A DNA stretch of 64,000 bases. Origin: Symsagittifera roscoffensis (taxonomy: Eukaryota > Xenacoelomorpha > Acoela > Convolutidae). This document shows, piece after piece, positions 49,501 through 60,508 of the stretch. Numbering within the stretch: position 1 is the first letter of the stretch; every line of letters starts with the position of its first letter. Where the stretch lies: NCBI RefSeq assembly GCF_963678635.1, contig NC_087065.1:8515209-8579208 (forward strand). Direction: 5' to 3'. The notes under the pieces were generated by a model. That model did not search any database. It saw only the letters and a program-made list of their open reading frames with translations, and was not told the DNA's origin. Position numbers and translations under genes: made by a program.

Positions 49501-50469
49501 TATCTAGCGGTATTTAAACCGTCAATACTGGGGTGGACGACAGATCAGCTCAAAACAACAAAGTATTGTCACAAAAACAGCTACAAAAAGTCAAAGTTGA
49601 AACACGCCCAATCACGAGGCATACGCTCGCTTAGAAAACTGATATCAATCCCTAACCAACGCAATATGAGATGTCTATGCCGAGATATCAACGGCCGAAA
49701 TTGTTGAAGCCGACTAATCTTTTAAGAGAAAAAAAAGAAATTTTTCAAAAACGGAGCTATCAAATTTACAAATAAAAAGACGTAACCAAAAAAGCTATCA
49801 ATTTTTAGAAAAATAATTTAAATTTGCGTTAAAACCACGCTGTGATAGCTAACAGACAAAACCTAAGCAGAAAGACAATAGAACGACACTTGAATCGTTC
49901 CTAGAAAAAAAACTAAATCAAGAGTAGTGATACACAATTTGTGTCCGTAACAACAACCGGTAGCCCAGTAGTTTAATTTGAATTTTCAAGAATCAGAGCA
50001 TGTTAGCACATTAATTTAGCACATGTGCTATTACCAATGATTCAAGCGTTTTTGTTACACAAGCTGATGGCCTGACAAAAAGATTATTTAACGATTGGAT
50101 AATGCTTGCTAATCGCAAGTGTAATAAAAAAAAACACAAAAAGGTCGTTTCCCCGTGTGAAATAGCAAGTTTCAATAGCAGCATCAGTCAATGTTTTAGT
50201 AAAAACCAAACATTTCTCAGAAAAAGCCCAAATTTTACACTTTCATACTATTATATTACACTATTATTTTATGGAAAGCGTAGACTTAAAATCATTACTT
50301 CAATTTATCATAAATTTTTCAGATCTTTTTTTACTTACCCTGGAACAGCACCGCTGTTGCTTGAGTTTCGTTGGCAGATGAGGTTTGCAGCTGAATCACG
50401 CTTCGGCAAAACAGTCCTAGCATGTTTCAAGTATGAATGAGATCTTGCTGAGCATTTGAACGCAGTCAT
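31387..50469 (-). CDS. NADK2: NAD kinase 2, mitochondrial (eight coding exons)
   Basis: Phosphorylates NAD+ to NADP+ in the mitochondrial matrix. Coding exons, in order: 50339-50469, 47774-47974, 47082-47220, 39346-39485, 35894-35973, 35270-35407, 34395-34693, 31387-31587. They join without a frame break to 442 codons plus TGA, close to the usual animal length. Residues 1-43 are Ser/Arg/Lys-rich with almost no acidic residues, a typical matrix presequence. The substrate-site motif SVGGDGTFLQ lies at residues 138-147, IGVNSD at about 160, the NE motif in ALNEVYIGE at 246-247, and CTGTGSQAW at 281-289. The C-terminus (LWDGCVILDG, then FDTGAWISLEI) follows the family. Intron 3 seems to begin with GC. 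Introns 3 and 4 are packed with repeats. The exon 5 donor (CTCA/GTGACC) is weak, and that boundary is the least certain. Confidence 0.9.
32595..32720. repeat. Two-copy tandem repeat in NADK2 intron 7
   Basis: A ~62-bp unit (GCATATACACxAA...CCAGCCAACAGTTTAGTGGT...CCCxCTGGxAAAT) occurs twice in tandem with a few differences. Confidence 0.75.
33168..33191 (+). repeat. Run of 24 consecutive G
   Basis: An uninterrupted homopolymer in AT-rich intron 7 of NADK2 (C24 in the transcript). It is followed by GAGATTGTTAAGTAGATC, which also occurs 145 bp upstream after a shorter GGGGG, suggesting local duplication. The exact length may be a sequencing estimate. Confidence 0.85.
33403..33545. repeat. Inverted repeat around TTAGCATGCG
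   Basis: CTTGCTGGTGTGCCTCTTAGCATGCG at 33404 pairs, with a few mismatches, with CGCATGCTAAGCGACACACATGCAAG ending about 33543. The spacer is about 85 bp. Probably the termini of a small fold-back element; no coding. Confidence 0.6.
34395..34693 (-). CDS. NADK2: NADK2 exon 7 (TGTGS motif)
   Basis: Acceptor ATTAAAG, then LIVCTGTGSQAWF. The donor is CTG/GTTTTT. 299 bases. The TGTGS loop corresponds to the conserved NAD kinase motif that positions the substrate. Confidence 0.9.
35270..35407 (-). CDS. NADK2: NADK2 exon 6 (NE motif)
   Basis: Acceptor CTTAAG, then ALNEVYIGEYVASGTSYFEM, donor CAG/GTAAAG. 138 bases. The Asn-Glu pair is the conserved substrate-contacting motif of NAD kinases. Confidence 0.9.
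35894..35973 (-). CDS. NADK2: NADK2 exon 5
   Basis: Acceptor TTTCAG/GCTGACG. It completes the Arg codon and reads LTIDSNGSMPSAISLSDEQM. The frame stays open to 35760, but only a GT at 35893 gives the phase needed by exon 6, so I end it there. The region is variable in the family, so an alternative end is possible. Confidence 0.6.
36380..39150. repeat. Degenerate tandem array, NADK2 intron 4
   Basis: At least a dozen diverged units of about 130-170 bp. Each contains, in order, a TTTTCGAGAAAAxTCAAAAAG stretch, a TTTCCGAGGxCxATAACTTTT stretch and GGCGTAGCCGCTTATxCAG followed by AGCTTCCCACAACCxGTTCT. Anchors fall near 36490, 36655, 36815, 36985, 37152, 37364, 37980, 38110, 38270, 38405, 38573, 38708 and 38876. 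The short reading frames on both strands come from this repetition and are not genes. Confidence 0.72.
37440..39190. repeat. Older duplicated segment, copy without satellite
   Basis: The order of motifs at 37480-37740, 37745-37860 and 37860-39150 is repeated at 40090-40340, 40341-44167 and 44524-45880. Here the part corresponding to the satellite is one diverged unit (GTCATCTAAATCATAACTTT, then CTACAACGAACGGTACTGAA). Confidence 0.65.
39346..39485 (-). CDS. NADK2: NADK2 exon 4
   Basis: Acceptor GTGTAG, then ALIGVNSDKNKSLGILCLPS and KFKWLFRNRI, donor AG/GTTTCA. 140 bases, phase 0 in and phase 2 out, consistent with both neighbours. It lies between the two copies of a duplicated repeat segment. 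Confidence 0.88.
40090..40340. repeat. Older duplicated segment, second copy, left part
   Basis: Aligns with 37480-37740, sharing for example GCCCCAAAATTATC and CATTCGATGAT-type words, and ends exactly where the satellite starts. Confidence 0.65.
40341..44167. repeat. Satellite array, 28 units of 140 bp (two of 110 bp)
   Basis: Each unit starts CGTTTTGAAGCGACTAAATG; starts recur every 140 bp from 40342 to 44061. Within a unit a 30-bp subrepeat (AATCTACAACxAGCGCTACTGAAACCGACT) occurs twice. Two units, at 42861 and 43111, have lost one subrepeat and are 110 bp. The first units and the last one are most diverged, while interior units are nearly identical. No reading frame persists. It occupies intron 3 of NADK2. 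Confidence 0.97.
44168..44523. mobile_element. hAT-type MITE with 8-bp target duplication
   Basis: Begins CAGGGGCGGTTTTAG and ends CTAGATCCGCCCCAG, imperfect terminal inverted repeats. ACTGAAAC is duplicated on both sides (44160-44167 and 44524-44531). An 8-bp duplication and CAGGGGCGG-like ends are hallmarks of hAT elements. At 356 bp it has no transposase. Relatives lie at 48804 and 51375. Confidence 0.85.
44524..45880. repeat. Older duplicated segment, second copy, right part
   Basis: Aligns with 37845-39170 (shared: ACACAGAGGCGAAAC, GGACAAATTCTCG, GGGCGTCGCCGCTTATACAG). It consists of the same degenerate ~130-170 bp units as 36380-39150. Confidence 0.65.
46156..46230 (-). other. tRNA-like sequence
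   Basis: The minus strand has an A-box-like TTGGCCTAGATGTAA and an exact B-box GGTTCGAATCC, with CCTTTGCATCCTAAGG as a hairpin where the anticodon arm would be. Acceptor ends do not pair, so it is treated as a SINE head and not a tRNA gene. Confidence 0.5.
46661..46733 (-). other. tRNA-like sequence
   Basis: The minus strand reads GTGGCTGTGTGGGTAGTATG (A box), then GGTTCGAATCTCAG (B box). Its sister in the second element copy (54088-54157) has a CTCATAA loop resembling elongator tRNA-Met. The acceptor stem is not formed. Confidence 0.5.
47082..47220 (-). CDS. NADK2: NADK2 exon 3 (GGDG motif)
   Basis: Acceptor ACTAG, 46 codons plus one base, ending SKITSRDK. It contains the invariant GGDG. 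The in-frame end is AAG followed by GCACGT, so the intron would be GC-AG. A GT four bases further on would leave a phase that the next exon cannot accept. Confidence 0.85.
47240..47433. repeat. Fold-back repeat in NADK2 intron 2
   Basis: ATAGTTCAAAGAAAATAGTT (about 47248-47267) is matched in reverse complement by AACTATTTTCTTTGAACTAT (about 47406-47425), and CATTTTAAAACGAAT pairs with ATTCGTTTTAAAATG inside. About 40 bp interrupts the left arm. Non-coding. Confidence 0.75.
47774..47974 (-). CDS. NADK2: NADK2 exon 2
   Basis: Acceptor AACAG before 47974 and donor GTAAGC after 47774. It encodes SKDGGVDLSKPLIVSKYTRL, then EFEQKRW and LQGSSYDNLIDKHKQH, a block characteristic of the mitochondrial NADK2 branch and absent from cytosolic NADK. 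Confidence 0.9.
48410..48481 (-). other. tRNA-like sequence in NADK2 intron 1
   Basis: The minus strand has ATGGCTAATTGGTAAAC (A-box-like), GTCTCTCGGTAGGGAC (hairpin) and GTGTTCGAATCCC (B box). No acceptor pairing; likely tRNA-derived repeat. Confidence 0.5.
48804..49065. mobile_element. hAT-like MITE, second copy, incomplete
   Basis: Starts CACCAGCCGATTTAGGGG, then shares ATTCGACCCCCTGCCGACTC, TTTTGAGATATCCATTTTTG and GCCTGTTTTTTCAAGAGC with 44168-44523. No clear right terminus was found. Confidence 0.6.
50339..50469 (-). CDS. NADK2: NADK2 exon 1 (presequence)
   Basis: ATG at 50469 starts MTAFKCSARSHSYLKH... and runs 43 codons plus two bases (GG) to a strong GTAAGT donor at 50338. The frame is chosen because it alone matches the phase of exon 2 (GG + A = Gly). 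Other frames of this stretch end in early stops or the wrong phase. Confidence 0.78.
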
Positions 50470-50689
50470 CAATATTATAACTTCACATGTTTCAACTCAG
50501 CCTGAAAAATGATATACAACAGCAGCGAATAAACTATGAGCAAAATCTTTAATTTGAATTAGAAAAACCGAGTGTAGATGAGCAAGCGCATTAACCTATT
50601 CCAAATTAGTAATATTTCATTGAGATTTTACAAGGGCGAACGAAAACCCTTGAATCGACACAAAATATTGGAAAATGCGGAAAAATGGG

Positions 50690-51250
50690 ATTCATTAAAA
50701 TAGATCTTATTGAAACAACTAGAGATGACACATTTGATACTCTGTTAGAAAGCTATAACAAGACTGCTCGTAAACCCAGGATGTTCCGACTGTCTTTTCA
50801 GGTCGATGCAGTAGTTGCTCACTTTTTCAAAATGGATAAATATTTCATAAAACAAAATATTTAAAAAAAAATTGATTTTTTTTGGAAAATCATCCTCCAT
50901 ACGATGTGTAAAGAAAAGAGATAAATTTCGCCTATAGCAAAGTATTAAATGCACCAAAAAGAATGCCTTAATTCATTTTGGAACAATTTCTACGACGGAT
51001 GAAATCTACGTTTATGCGTTAAAATATATATGTGCGCGTTAATTGTCCCAAATGGCCATATTAGCAAACTTTTAACCCCCATAACTTAACAAAAAAAAGA
51101 TTAAATGAAAAATATCGTTTTAAATTTGAGTTCAGGACAACAATACTTTTCGATTGATAAAAAAAATTCCGTCAAAAATGGCTAGTTAAAAAGCCGAAAC
51201 TTGTCTGGAGAAAAAAAACAACCCCGAGCACAAATATTCCGTCACTTTCT
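50690..51250. repeat. Interspersed repeat family A, long copy
   Basis: Includes AACAAGACTGCTCGTAAACC, TGCAGTAGTTGCTCAC, TTAACCCCCATAACTTAAC, AAAATGGCTAGTTAAAAAG and CCCCGAGCACAAATATTCCG. It is the most complete copy in this orientation, immediately upstream of NADK2. Confidence 0.6.
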
Positions 51251-51374
51251 TCGACCGTCGGAAAAGTTAGAGCTGCGAAGATTGTCAGCAAGTCAACAAT
51301 CATGGAAACTCGCTACAAATACGTTTTTGGCAAGAATATGTTAACTCGCAACATATAAGGAAAGCAACGTCTCT

Positions 51375-51579
51375 CTTTATATAATAGGCCAAAAAAGGCG
51401 TTTCAATACACTTTTTGGAAATAATCGACCAAAAAAACGCGGATTTTCGGCGCGCGATCCGCCCCTCAAAATTAGTATTTATTGGCGCCAAAGGCGCCTT
51501 TAGAAAAATTTCAAGGCCAGTCATCCAAAAATGGATATCTCAAAATAGTACAAAAAGGGACCCCCTAAATCCGCTACTG
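51375..51579. mobile_element. hAT-like MITE, third copy, partial, inverted
   Basis: Ends CCCCCTAAATCCGCTACTG, the reverse complement of a CAGTAGCGGATTTAGGGGG terminus. Internally it matches 48804-49065 (GGATATCTCAAAATAGTACA, AAAAAAGGCGTTT). Confidence 0.65.
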
Positions 51580-51889
51580 TCTACAACCTAGATTACAGCC
51601 AACACTGATTGACACACATCATACCACTCGTGCCGAATGTTAGTTGCGGTCGCTACTTGCCAATGCTGTGTTTTGGACTAAATTTCTAACTTTGAGAGTT
51701 GGTCTTTTCTTGCAATTTGTCGCATAAACTTTATCGGCTAGCAAAAATTTCCATCAAAACATTTGGAAATAATATCCGAAAATCACATGAAAGATTTACA
51801 AAGATTATTTGCAGATTAGGCAGAGCGAAACGCTAACTTCAAAAATGTGTCAAATAGAGAAAAAAACAAGCTCTTCACTGAACACAGAA

Positions 51890-52440
51890 TTAAACAAGAC
51901 TGCTCGTATCAGGGTGAAGCCTTTCCTGTTCCGACTGCCTTTTAAGGTCTATGGAGCAGTAATAACAGGAAAAATTAAATGTAATAAAATCTCGAATTTC
52001 TCAAAATTAAATTTCGATTAAAATCTCAAAATTAAATTTCGATTAAAAATCTCGAGCACAAATCTTCCGTTACTTTCGTAAAGAAAGTCGGAACAACAAG
52101 ACTGCTTGTATTTAAGGGCGAGGCATGGAATATTCTGACTGCACTTTAAGACCAATTAAAAAAAACTGTTGAATAATTGACAAAAAAATCGCAAAAAAAA
52201 TGAAACGTTTTTCATTTCAATCCCCCGCATGCATACATCATGTAAGCTACAAAGGGTAGCGTCTCTTATTGTCTTAAAAAGACTAAATTGCTGGCCTCAA
52301 TTCTATTTGGAACGCATTAATCGCCGCTTACGCGTGTCATAAGAACGCATTATATTGTGCGTTTTTTATCCCAAATTGACCAAATTGGCAATTTTCAAAC
52401 CCCCGTAGTTTTACCAAAAATGATCACAGTTGAAAAATAT
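51890..52440. repeat. Interspersed repeat family A, two adjoining fragments
   Basis: One fragment carries AAGACTGCTCGTATCAGGG and GGTCTATGGAGCAGTAATAAC. A second from about 52080 carries AAGACTGCTTGTATTTAAGG through CCCCCGTAGTTTTACCAAAA and TGATCACAG. Both in the same orientation. Confidence 0.6.
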
Positions 52441-53799
52441 ATGCCAACAGATTATTAAATTTAAACCAGCTAAGTGAAGATTTTCTATGCAAATGCGAAA
52501 CAAAAGAAATATCATAAGAAGAGGTAGAATTCGCTTCGAACCACATCCGATAGAAAACATCATAGAAAACGATGACAAGAAATATATTTACCCTTATTAA
52601 AAAAACCGTTTTAGAAAGAATTTCAAGCGGCAGCAAAGAAATTGTGGCAGAAAAAATCTGGAGTACAAATATGTTCATAAAACCTTCTAATCATTAAATA
52701 AATTTTTAAAACAAAAAAAATTGGATGAAGAGCTCATAACCTGTCTTCGAATTCTTATTGATTTTTGGAGAGAAAAAAAAGAAACCTATTTTCAGAAAAG
52801 TTAATTCCTTTGGAAAAAAATTATGTCCACACTTCAAAGTTGGGAAAACACTCAATTGTTTTCCTCCTATAATAGCCCGCATATTTATTATTATTAAGAA
52901 AGCCAAATCACCTTAACAAAAGAAAATTTTGCCAGATAAAAATTGATCGAAATTCAGTCTTTTTGAAGCACGCTTAAACGCCGGCTTTAAAGAATTGAAA
53001 ATGATGATGAAAAATAGTTAAAGATAAGAGCTTTAAGATACCAAAAAAATTGAAACAGCAATACGCTTCAATCTCATCGAAAACTTTCGACACTGCGCTC
53101 TCAATGGGCCAAAGTAAATAGAAAGTCGGAAATAAATAGCTAGCAACAAAAATTAAAACTTTAGAAGAACCAAAAGAGCTGCAGAAGCAATTTAGATTGA
53201 ATGTATAGAGAAACTTCGTGATAAAAAAGAATGCAAGACTCACACCTTAAGCCCTAAGAAAAACAAACCAGAAAACTAATTCTGAAAATAAAAACCCACC
53301 TTCAAATGAAGTATTTCGCGGTTTTTCGCACAATTTTTACTTTTATTGGAGAGCTTAATTTTCCTTCCTTTTAGCGTAATTAGTTTGATATGAATTTGAT
53401 AAGAAACAAAAAATCAAGCCGCGAAACATCAATTTTGAGCGTGAATAACGTCAAAGCCTTTTCCTCGAAAAATACACGGCCTAATTAAGGACAAATCACA
53501 TTAAACAATGAAAAACTTGGAAAAAACCGTACCTAACCCAAAATTTAATGAAAATGGTTCAAGATTGTTAGACACAACCAAATTTAAACAAGGATATCTG
53601 GTTGCAAATGCAGAGAAAATTCCTAAAATGTATTATGGGGAGAAATATATAATAACTTTCTTTTCGTTCATCTGAAAAAAATTGGGTCGTTTTTAGTCAG
53701 TGGTCTGATGAGTCGATCTAAACGAAAGCCTACAACTTAAGCATATTCGAAAGTCATTGTGAATAAGGCATATTCGACAACAATTTTCGAATAATTGTC
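52441..53799. other. No gene recognised
   Basis: AT-rich DNA with several 65-90 codon frames that show no motifs. 53330-53470 is weakly similar to 32150-32260 in NADK2 intron 7 (TTTTCCTTCCTTTTA, TTGAGCGTGAA). Confidence 0.45.
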
Positions 53800-54330
53800 G
53801 AAAAATGAGTAGAAAACGATGAAAAACATGGTACGACCGGGACTCCAACCCCAAACCTTAGGGTGTAAAGGCAACCGCATTACCTCTACGACAAAAAGGA
53901 AGCAGTCTCGAAGTCGCTTAGGATCACTAATAAAGCAACTTCACAATTAATTTCGTACAGATTTGTATGAAAAATTGTTTACGAGAAAAAAGTCTAGTTC
54001 CCGAACACTAGTGAGAACACTACAAAAAACAGCTCTATAAAGTGCAATAAGAAAAAATAGAAATAAGCCTCGAATGAGATGAAATTCGGCAACGTCTCAA
54101 ATTCGATCTGTGACCAAGAGATTATGAGTCACACGCACTAACCACTCAGTAAATCACAAAAAACTAGTCACAAATAAAGTAGAGAACAGATGCTATGAAA
54201 CTTCCATCGCTACAGATCGTGATTATAGCAAGTGACACCAAATAAGTGAACACTTAAAATGAATACTTTTATTTCCGAGTTAGGTTAGAAAAAAAGAAGG
54301 TTTGTAATAATACACTGACGCTCGCAAGTG
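53800..54330 (-). repeat. Composite repeat with two tRNA-like modules, second copy
   Basis: Related to 46140-46890 with about 270 bp less between the modules. The tRNA-like sequences are 53831-53896 (GTCGTAGAGGTAATGCGG, CCTTTACACCCTAAGG, GGTTGGAGTCCC on the minus strand) and 54088-54157 (TGAGTGGTTAGTGCG, ACTCATAATC, GATCGAATTTG). Both show acceptor mismatches. Confidence 0.6.
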
Positions 54331-55089
54331 TAAAGATAATATGAACAAAATTACTCTTGGGTGTACGATATTTTTTCCGAATGTTTGTTTCGTACCAACT
54401 TATCTGTAATTTGTTACTTAGAAATGTTGTTATTTAGAAATGCAGTCAGGCAAATTCATTCCCATATAAAAAAAAACATAAAATGATAATGAAAATATTT
54501 GTCTGCTAGGCAATTATTGTCACAAAGAGTATACAAAAAAGTTGAAATAGCTGTAAAGTAGGGAAGCCTGAAAACGTCTCCAATCGCCAAAAAATAATCA
54601 TACTAAATTCGGAAAGCATTTTAAAAGCTACTTTTATAGCAAGAGACGCATTCGGTAAAACTTTCATGGTGTCATGACATTCTACCCTATTCCAATCTAC
54701 CTTGCCCTTTTACCCTATTAAAGAGATTTCAATACTTTCCGAATTAGATTTGATTCTTTTTGGTGATTGCCCTTGTACTGTATTCAAATAATCAAATCTA
54801 TCCTGCCCTTGTACCCTATATTATCCTCATTTATCGCAGAGTTTTATGAACAAACGTATCCAATTTGGTACTACACGTAGTTTATGAAACGAGTCATGAA
54901 GTGGCACAAAAATAATCTCTAATCTCCTCTAAACAATCTCTTCTCTACTCTAATCTCTCTCTACTTTTCAGAGAAGAAAACTGAAGTTTGTATTATAACA
55001 AAGGAAACTTATAATGCTTCGGACTGAAATTTTCTCGAACCAGAAGAAAATTGAAAGATGCGAGTCTTGCTTTTATTTCGATTCGAACA
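54331..55089. other. No gene recognised
   Basis: Contains pyrimidine-rich tracts: repeated CTACCCTATT / TACCCTAT words at 54680-54830 and a CTAATCTC-rich stretch at 54915-54968. The function is not evident. Confidence 0.45.
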
Positions 55090-55368
55090 TCAAAATCTAG
55101 GAACAACCTTCTCCTTAGCATCTTGGATGCAAAAAGTTGTCGTCACAAATGGTTCTGCCAGAACAAGCCATGGAAAACTGAAAATTTGGCATGCAAAAAC
55201 TCTAAGCAGTTCCAACCCATTGTGGAAGTGATTGGCTGTGTTCAAAAAGGTGATACTATGCTTTGATGCATCTTTTTGAATGCAGTCATGCACTTCTACA
55301 TACTGAGGTTTGATCCGCTGAAATAAGATGCCAACACTTGGAGCGCCCAACACTCCCAAAAAGAGCAA
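55090..55368 (-). pseudogene. Possible TMEM256-like exon or pseudogene fragment
   Basis: A 92-codon open frame preceded by a TTTTAG acceptor-like site reads LFLGVLGAPSVGIL, then KPQYVEV and, after about 16 unmatched residues, NTANHFHNGLELL. TMEM256 (DUF423) proteins have a small Gly-rich helix followed by a K-P-x-Y/xANxxHxxHxLxLL pattern, which is why I suggest it. Key positions differ, and the rest (FSFPWLVLAEPFVTTTFC) is only loosely similar. Base composition is less AT-rich than the surroundings. No partner exons were found either side, and the frame ends at TGA without the usual C-terminal helices. Confidence 0.3.
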
Positions 55369-55369
55369 T

Positions 55370-57438
55370 CTAAAAGAGCAAGTTCAGAATAATTAATAAT
55401 TTGGTAGCTCAGAGGAAAAAAACTCATCTGGAATTTCTGAAACTTCATCTAGATTACGCTAAAACAAATAATTGGTCGTGTTCCCTCTTGATGCTCCTAT
55501 GAAGTATTTTCTTTACAAGCTTTGTGCGAACAGATGATTGATTGCAGCTTCCCAGTAAATGTGGACTGCTAGCAATATAATCCAGAATAACTTAGACCCC
55601 TGGACGAAAAAGTAGCGCATGCTTTTGAGTTAGTTAGAAGTTAGCGAAGTGTTTCAGGTACACTGAGCTCTTACAAAATGCATGAGCTTGTGATTAAATC
55701 GCGATTCGAAAAACTCTTAAGATACATATCATGAACGATTCAAAAAATGTTTTAACTTTTTGTCGAAAAACCTGTGCAAAGCAAAACGTTTAATAAATTC
55801 TCAAAAAAAGCAACAAAATTTCCGCAAAAAACAGGTCCTGGCCGGATTCAAAAAAGCCTTTGCCGTCTCAAACATTTTTGTTACCTTTACGCCAGATGCG
55901 CTGGATGATTAAATGAAATTGAACTTAATTCATAAGGCATGTTGAAACTAAATTTTCACTCGGCATCTTGTGAATGAAGTCTAGTACTCCGTTGCAACAC
56001 CCTTGCTTATCGTAAAGGTAAAGAATCGCTATAACATATAAAACAAATTAACACTAAAGAAAATTTGTTTTATCAGTACCTGGAGGAAAGCACTGCGAAA
56101 ACCTATGGAATGGGTAACAACTTAGCAAACAGACCAGACAGTTGGAACACTGTCAATGGAAAACTCATATTTGAACGTGAACAAATTTTACAAAGCGGCG
56201 AAGCGGAGCTTCGCAACACTTGAGATAAAAAAAACACATTGCGCTAAATGCGTGAATGACATAAAAAGTCAAAAAAATTCTGAAACATTATGTTCGAAAT
56301 TACTTGAAATAACTTGACGAAAGTTGAAAAATTACAGCTACAAAAACTTCATATTTGTATCAGATGAAGTTCACAAACCGCCTTTAAAGAATAGAAATTA
56401 TTTACTTAAAAAGAAATGATGATCCTCTAGAAGTACACCCTGTGGACGACGCTTAAGGGAAAAGTACCGATTGCAATACCCTTGCTTATCGCAAGGGTAA
56501 AGACTTCCTTGAAGCACAAAAAAAATCCATCACTAATATATCTTACGGCATGAAATTTAAAATTCAAGATTTTGTGGATGAACTAGAAAATGGAATTAAA
56601 ATGGCTAAAACTAGAAGCCACTAACAAAACTAGTTCATAATGTTTGCTAATTCTGTGTAGAGGGTTGAGACATTTTTCGTATGAATCGATGTCAATTTTT
56701 AAACTTGATTTTAAATTTTCAGCAAATTTAGAAAAAATCCGGGTGATATATTACAATAGGTGGTAGGTTCAATTTCAATAGCTGGATCGCTTTTTGTTTT
56801 ACTTCGCACATTTATAATTTTTTCAAAAGCCATTTTTTTCGGCAAAAGAAGTGAAAAATTTGATGTTTTGAACAAAATTTCATTTGGCAGAATAATATAT
56901 GTCGAAATTACTTAATGCATTTCAAGTTCCGTGGTAACATTTTTAAATTACAGGTAGCACCCGGTCTTTGCTCTATTTGAAAAATCGATTGATTGTTTTT
57001 TTGATTAAATATTCAATTGGAATATCCGGTTGGCTATTTGCACGCATATTTTAAAACTGAAAATCCACTATAAATTGAAGTCGCTCACGTTTTTCGCTGA
57101 ATCTGGATTCATGTTGGAAAGTGTAATCTGCTTTTGTAAATGAAGAATTAACCTCGAATCATTGACCAACAATAACTTTCAAAAACTTTCAGGTTACTTT
57201 TAAAATAGTCTTACTTCCTGCTGATTTAACGTGCGTGAAGTTCATCTTTTCCAAATATCTTTGCTCCAAGAGTGTTCTAGTTAAACAATTTATTTGAGTC
57301 ATTAATTGTGAACAGGCAACATTATTTCAAATATTCAACTTGAACTCAGTTTATCAAGTAGGTGCAACATCGTCAGCATTAGTTAAGTTAAGGTCAGCAC
57401 ATGAAACTGCTCAGCAACGTATTCAAGTGTATATCAAA
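55370..57438. other. Intergenic, no gene recognised
   Basis: Contains two related hairpin-bearing motifs (about 55992-56024 and 56471-56510) and otherwise unassigned AT-rich DNA. Confidence 0.45.
56478..56498. other. Perfect short palindrome
   Basis: ACCCTTGC TTATC GCAAGGGT: 8-bp arms and a 5-base loop. The half-site CCCTTGCTTATCG also occurs at 55999 and at both ends of the long inverted repeat (28650 and 29290). Confidence 0.7.
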
Positions 57439-57439
57439 A

Positions 57440-57445
57440 TTTAAT
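57440..57445 (-). terminator. Candidate GAPDH polyadenylation signal
   Basis: ATTAAA on the minus strand, about 155 bases after the GAPDH stop codon. It is the best hexamer I found within the first 200 bases; no AATAAA is present there. Confidence 0.4.
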
Positions 57446-57598
57446 GTCAGGTCACGTTTCAGTGGTTGGTTACAGCAGTCAAGATTCAATTTGTTGGGGA
57501 GTGCTCAGTAGTTGAGTTTCTTTGTTTCTGCTAGTTCGGTTCAATACTTGCACTTCTATTTGTAGCGCATAGTATTATTGTTGTTTCTCTAGGGGTGC

Positions 57599-59993
<2,395 letters not shown>

Positions 59994-60156
59994 TCAGAAG
60001 TATGCAAGATAGGAGGGGTGTAGAATTGTGTTTAGTTTCAAATGACACGTATATTTGCACGAGAGCACAACTAGAGTCACACAGAGCGAATCTGAAACCA
60101 AATCAGAAACCAGTCCAATAAATACCTGAAGTAGAATACACTCAACCACACAGCTC

Positions 60157-60182
60157 TTTTAAAACTAATTCAACGACCAATA
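60157..60182 (-). promoter_or_regulatory. Candidate GAPDH core promoter
   Basis: On the minus strand an inverted CCAAT (ATTGG, 60178-60182) is followed about 12 bases on by a TATA-like TTTTAAAAG (60157-60165). This would put transcription start near 60130, giving an untranslated leader of about 170 bases before the ATG at 59960. Position and motif only; no start-site data. Confidence 0.45.
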
Positions 60183-60508
60183 ACAAAAGCTGTACTGCCA
60201 TTATCCTGTCATATACAAAAATTCCGCAGACAAAAATGCACGCTACACTGCTAGTTTGTCTATGACAGACTAATTTTCAAGTAAACAAATAATTTAATGT
60301 CCAGATGTCACACCACTGCCTTCGGCTAGGATATGAATTTTGCTGAAGGAATATCAGATAAGAAACACCACACCAGTCACAGAAAATTAATATCAGTGTT
60401 CGATCTACCAGTTGAAGTCAAAGGTCACCAAATTAAGAACGTTTAATGGTGTTCACAGTCTTGTGTCAAGGTCACAAGAAACCATTTAGATTTACGCGCA
60501 CAGACCTA

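Noticed and set aside
50102-50440. 112-codon plus-strand frame
   Set aside because: Its right half is the reverse complement of NADK2 exon 1, which is supported by presequence composition, donor site and phase.
60090-60126. 34-bp intron in the GAPDH 5' UTR (CAG/GTATTT ... TTTCAG)
   Set aside because: Too short for a plausible spliceosomal intron; no other acceptor lies before the ATG.
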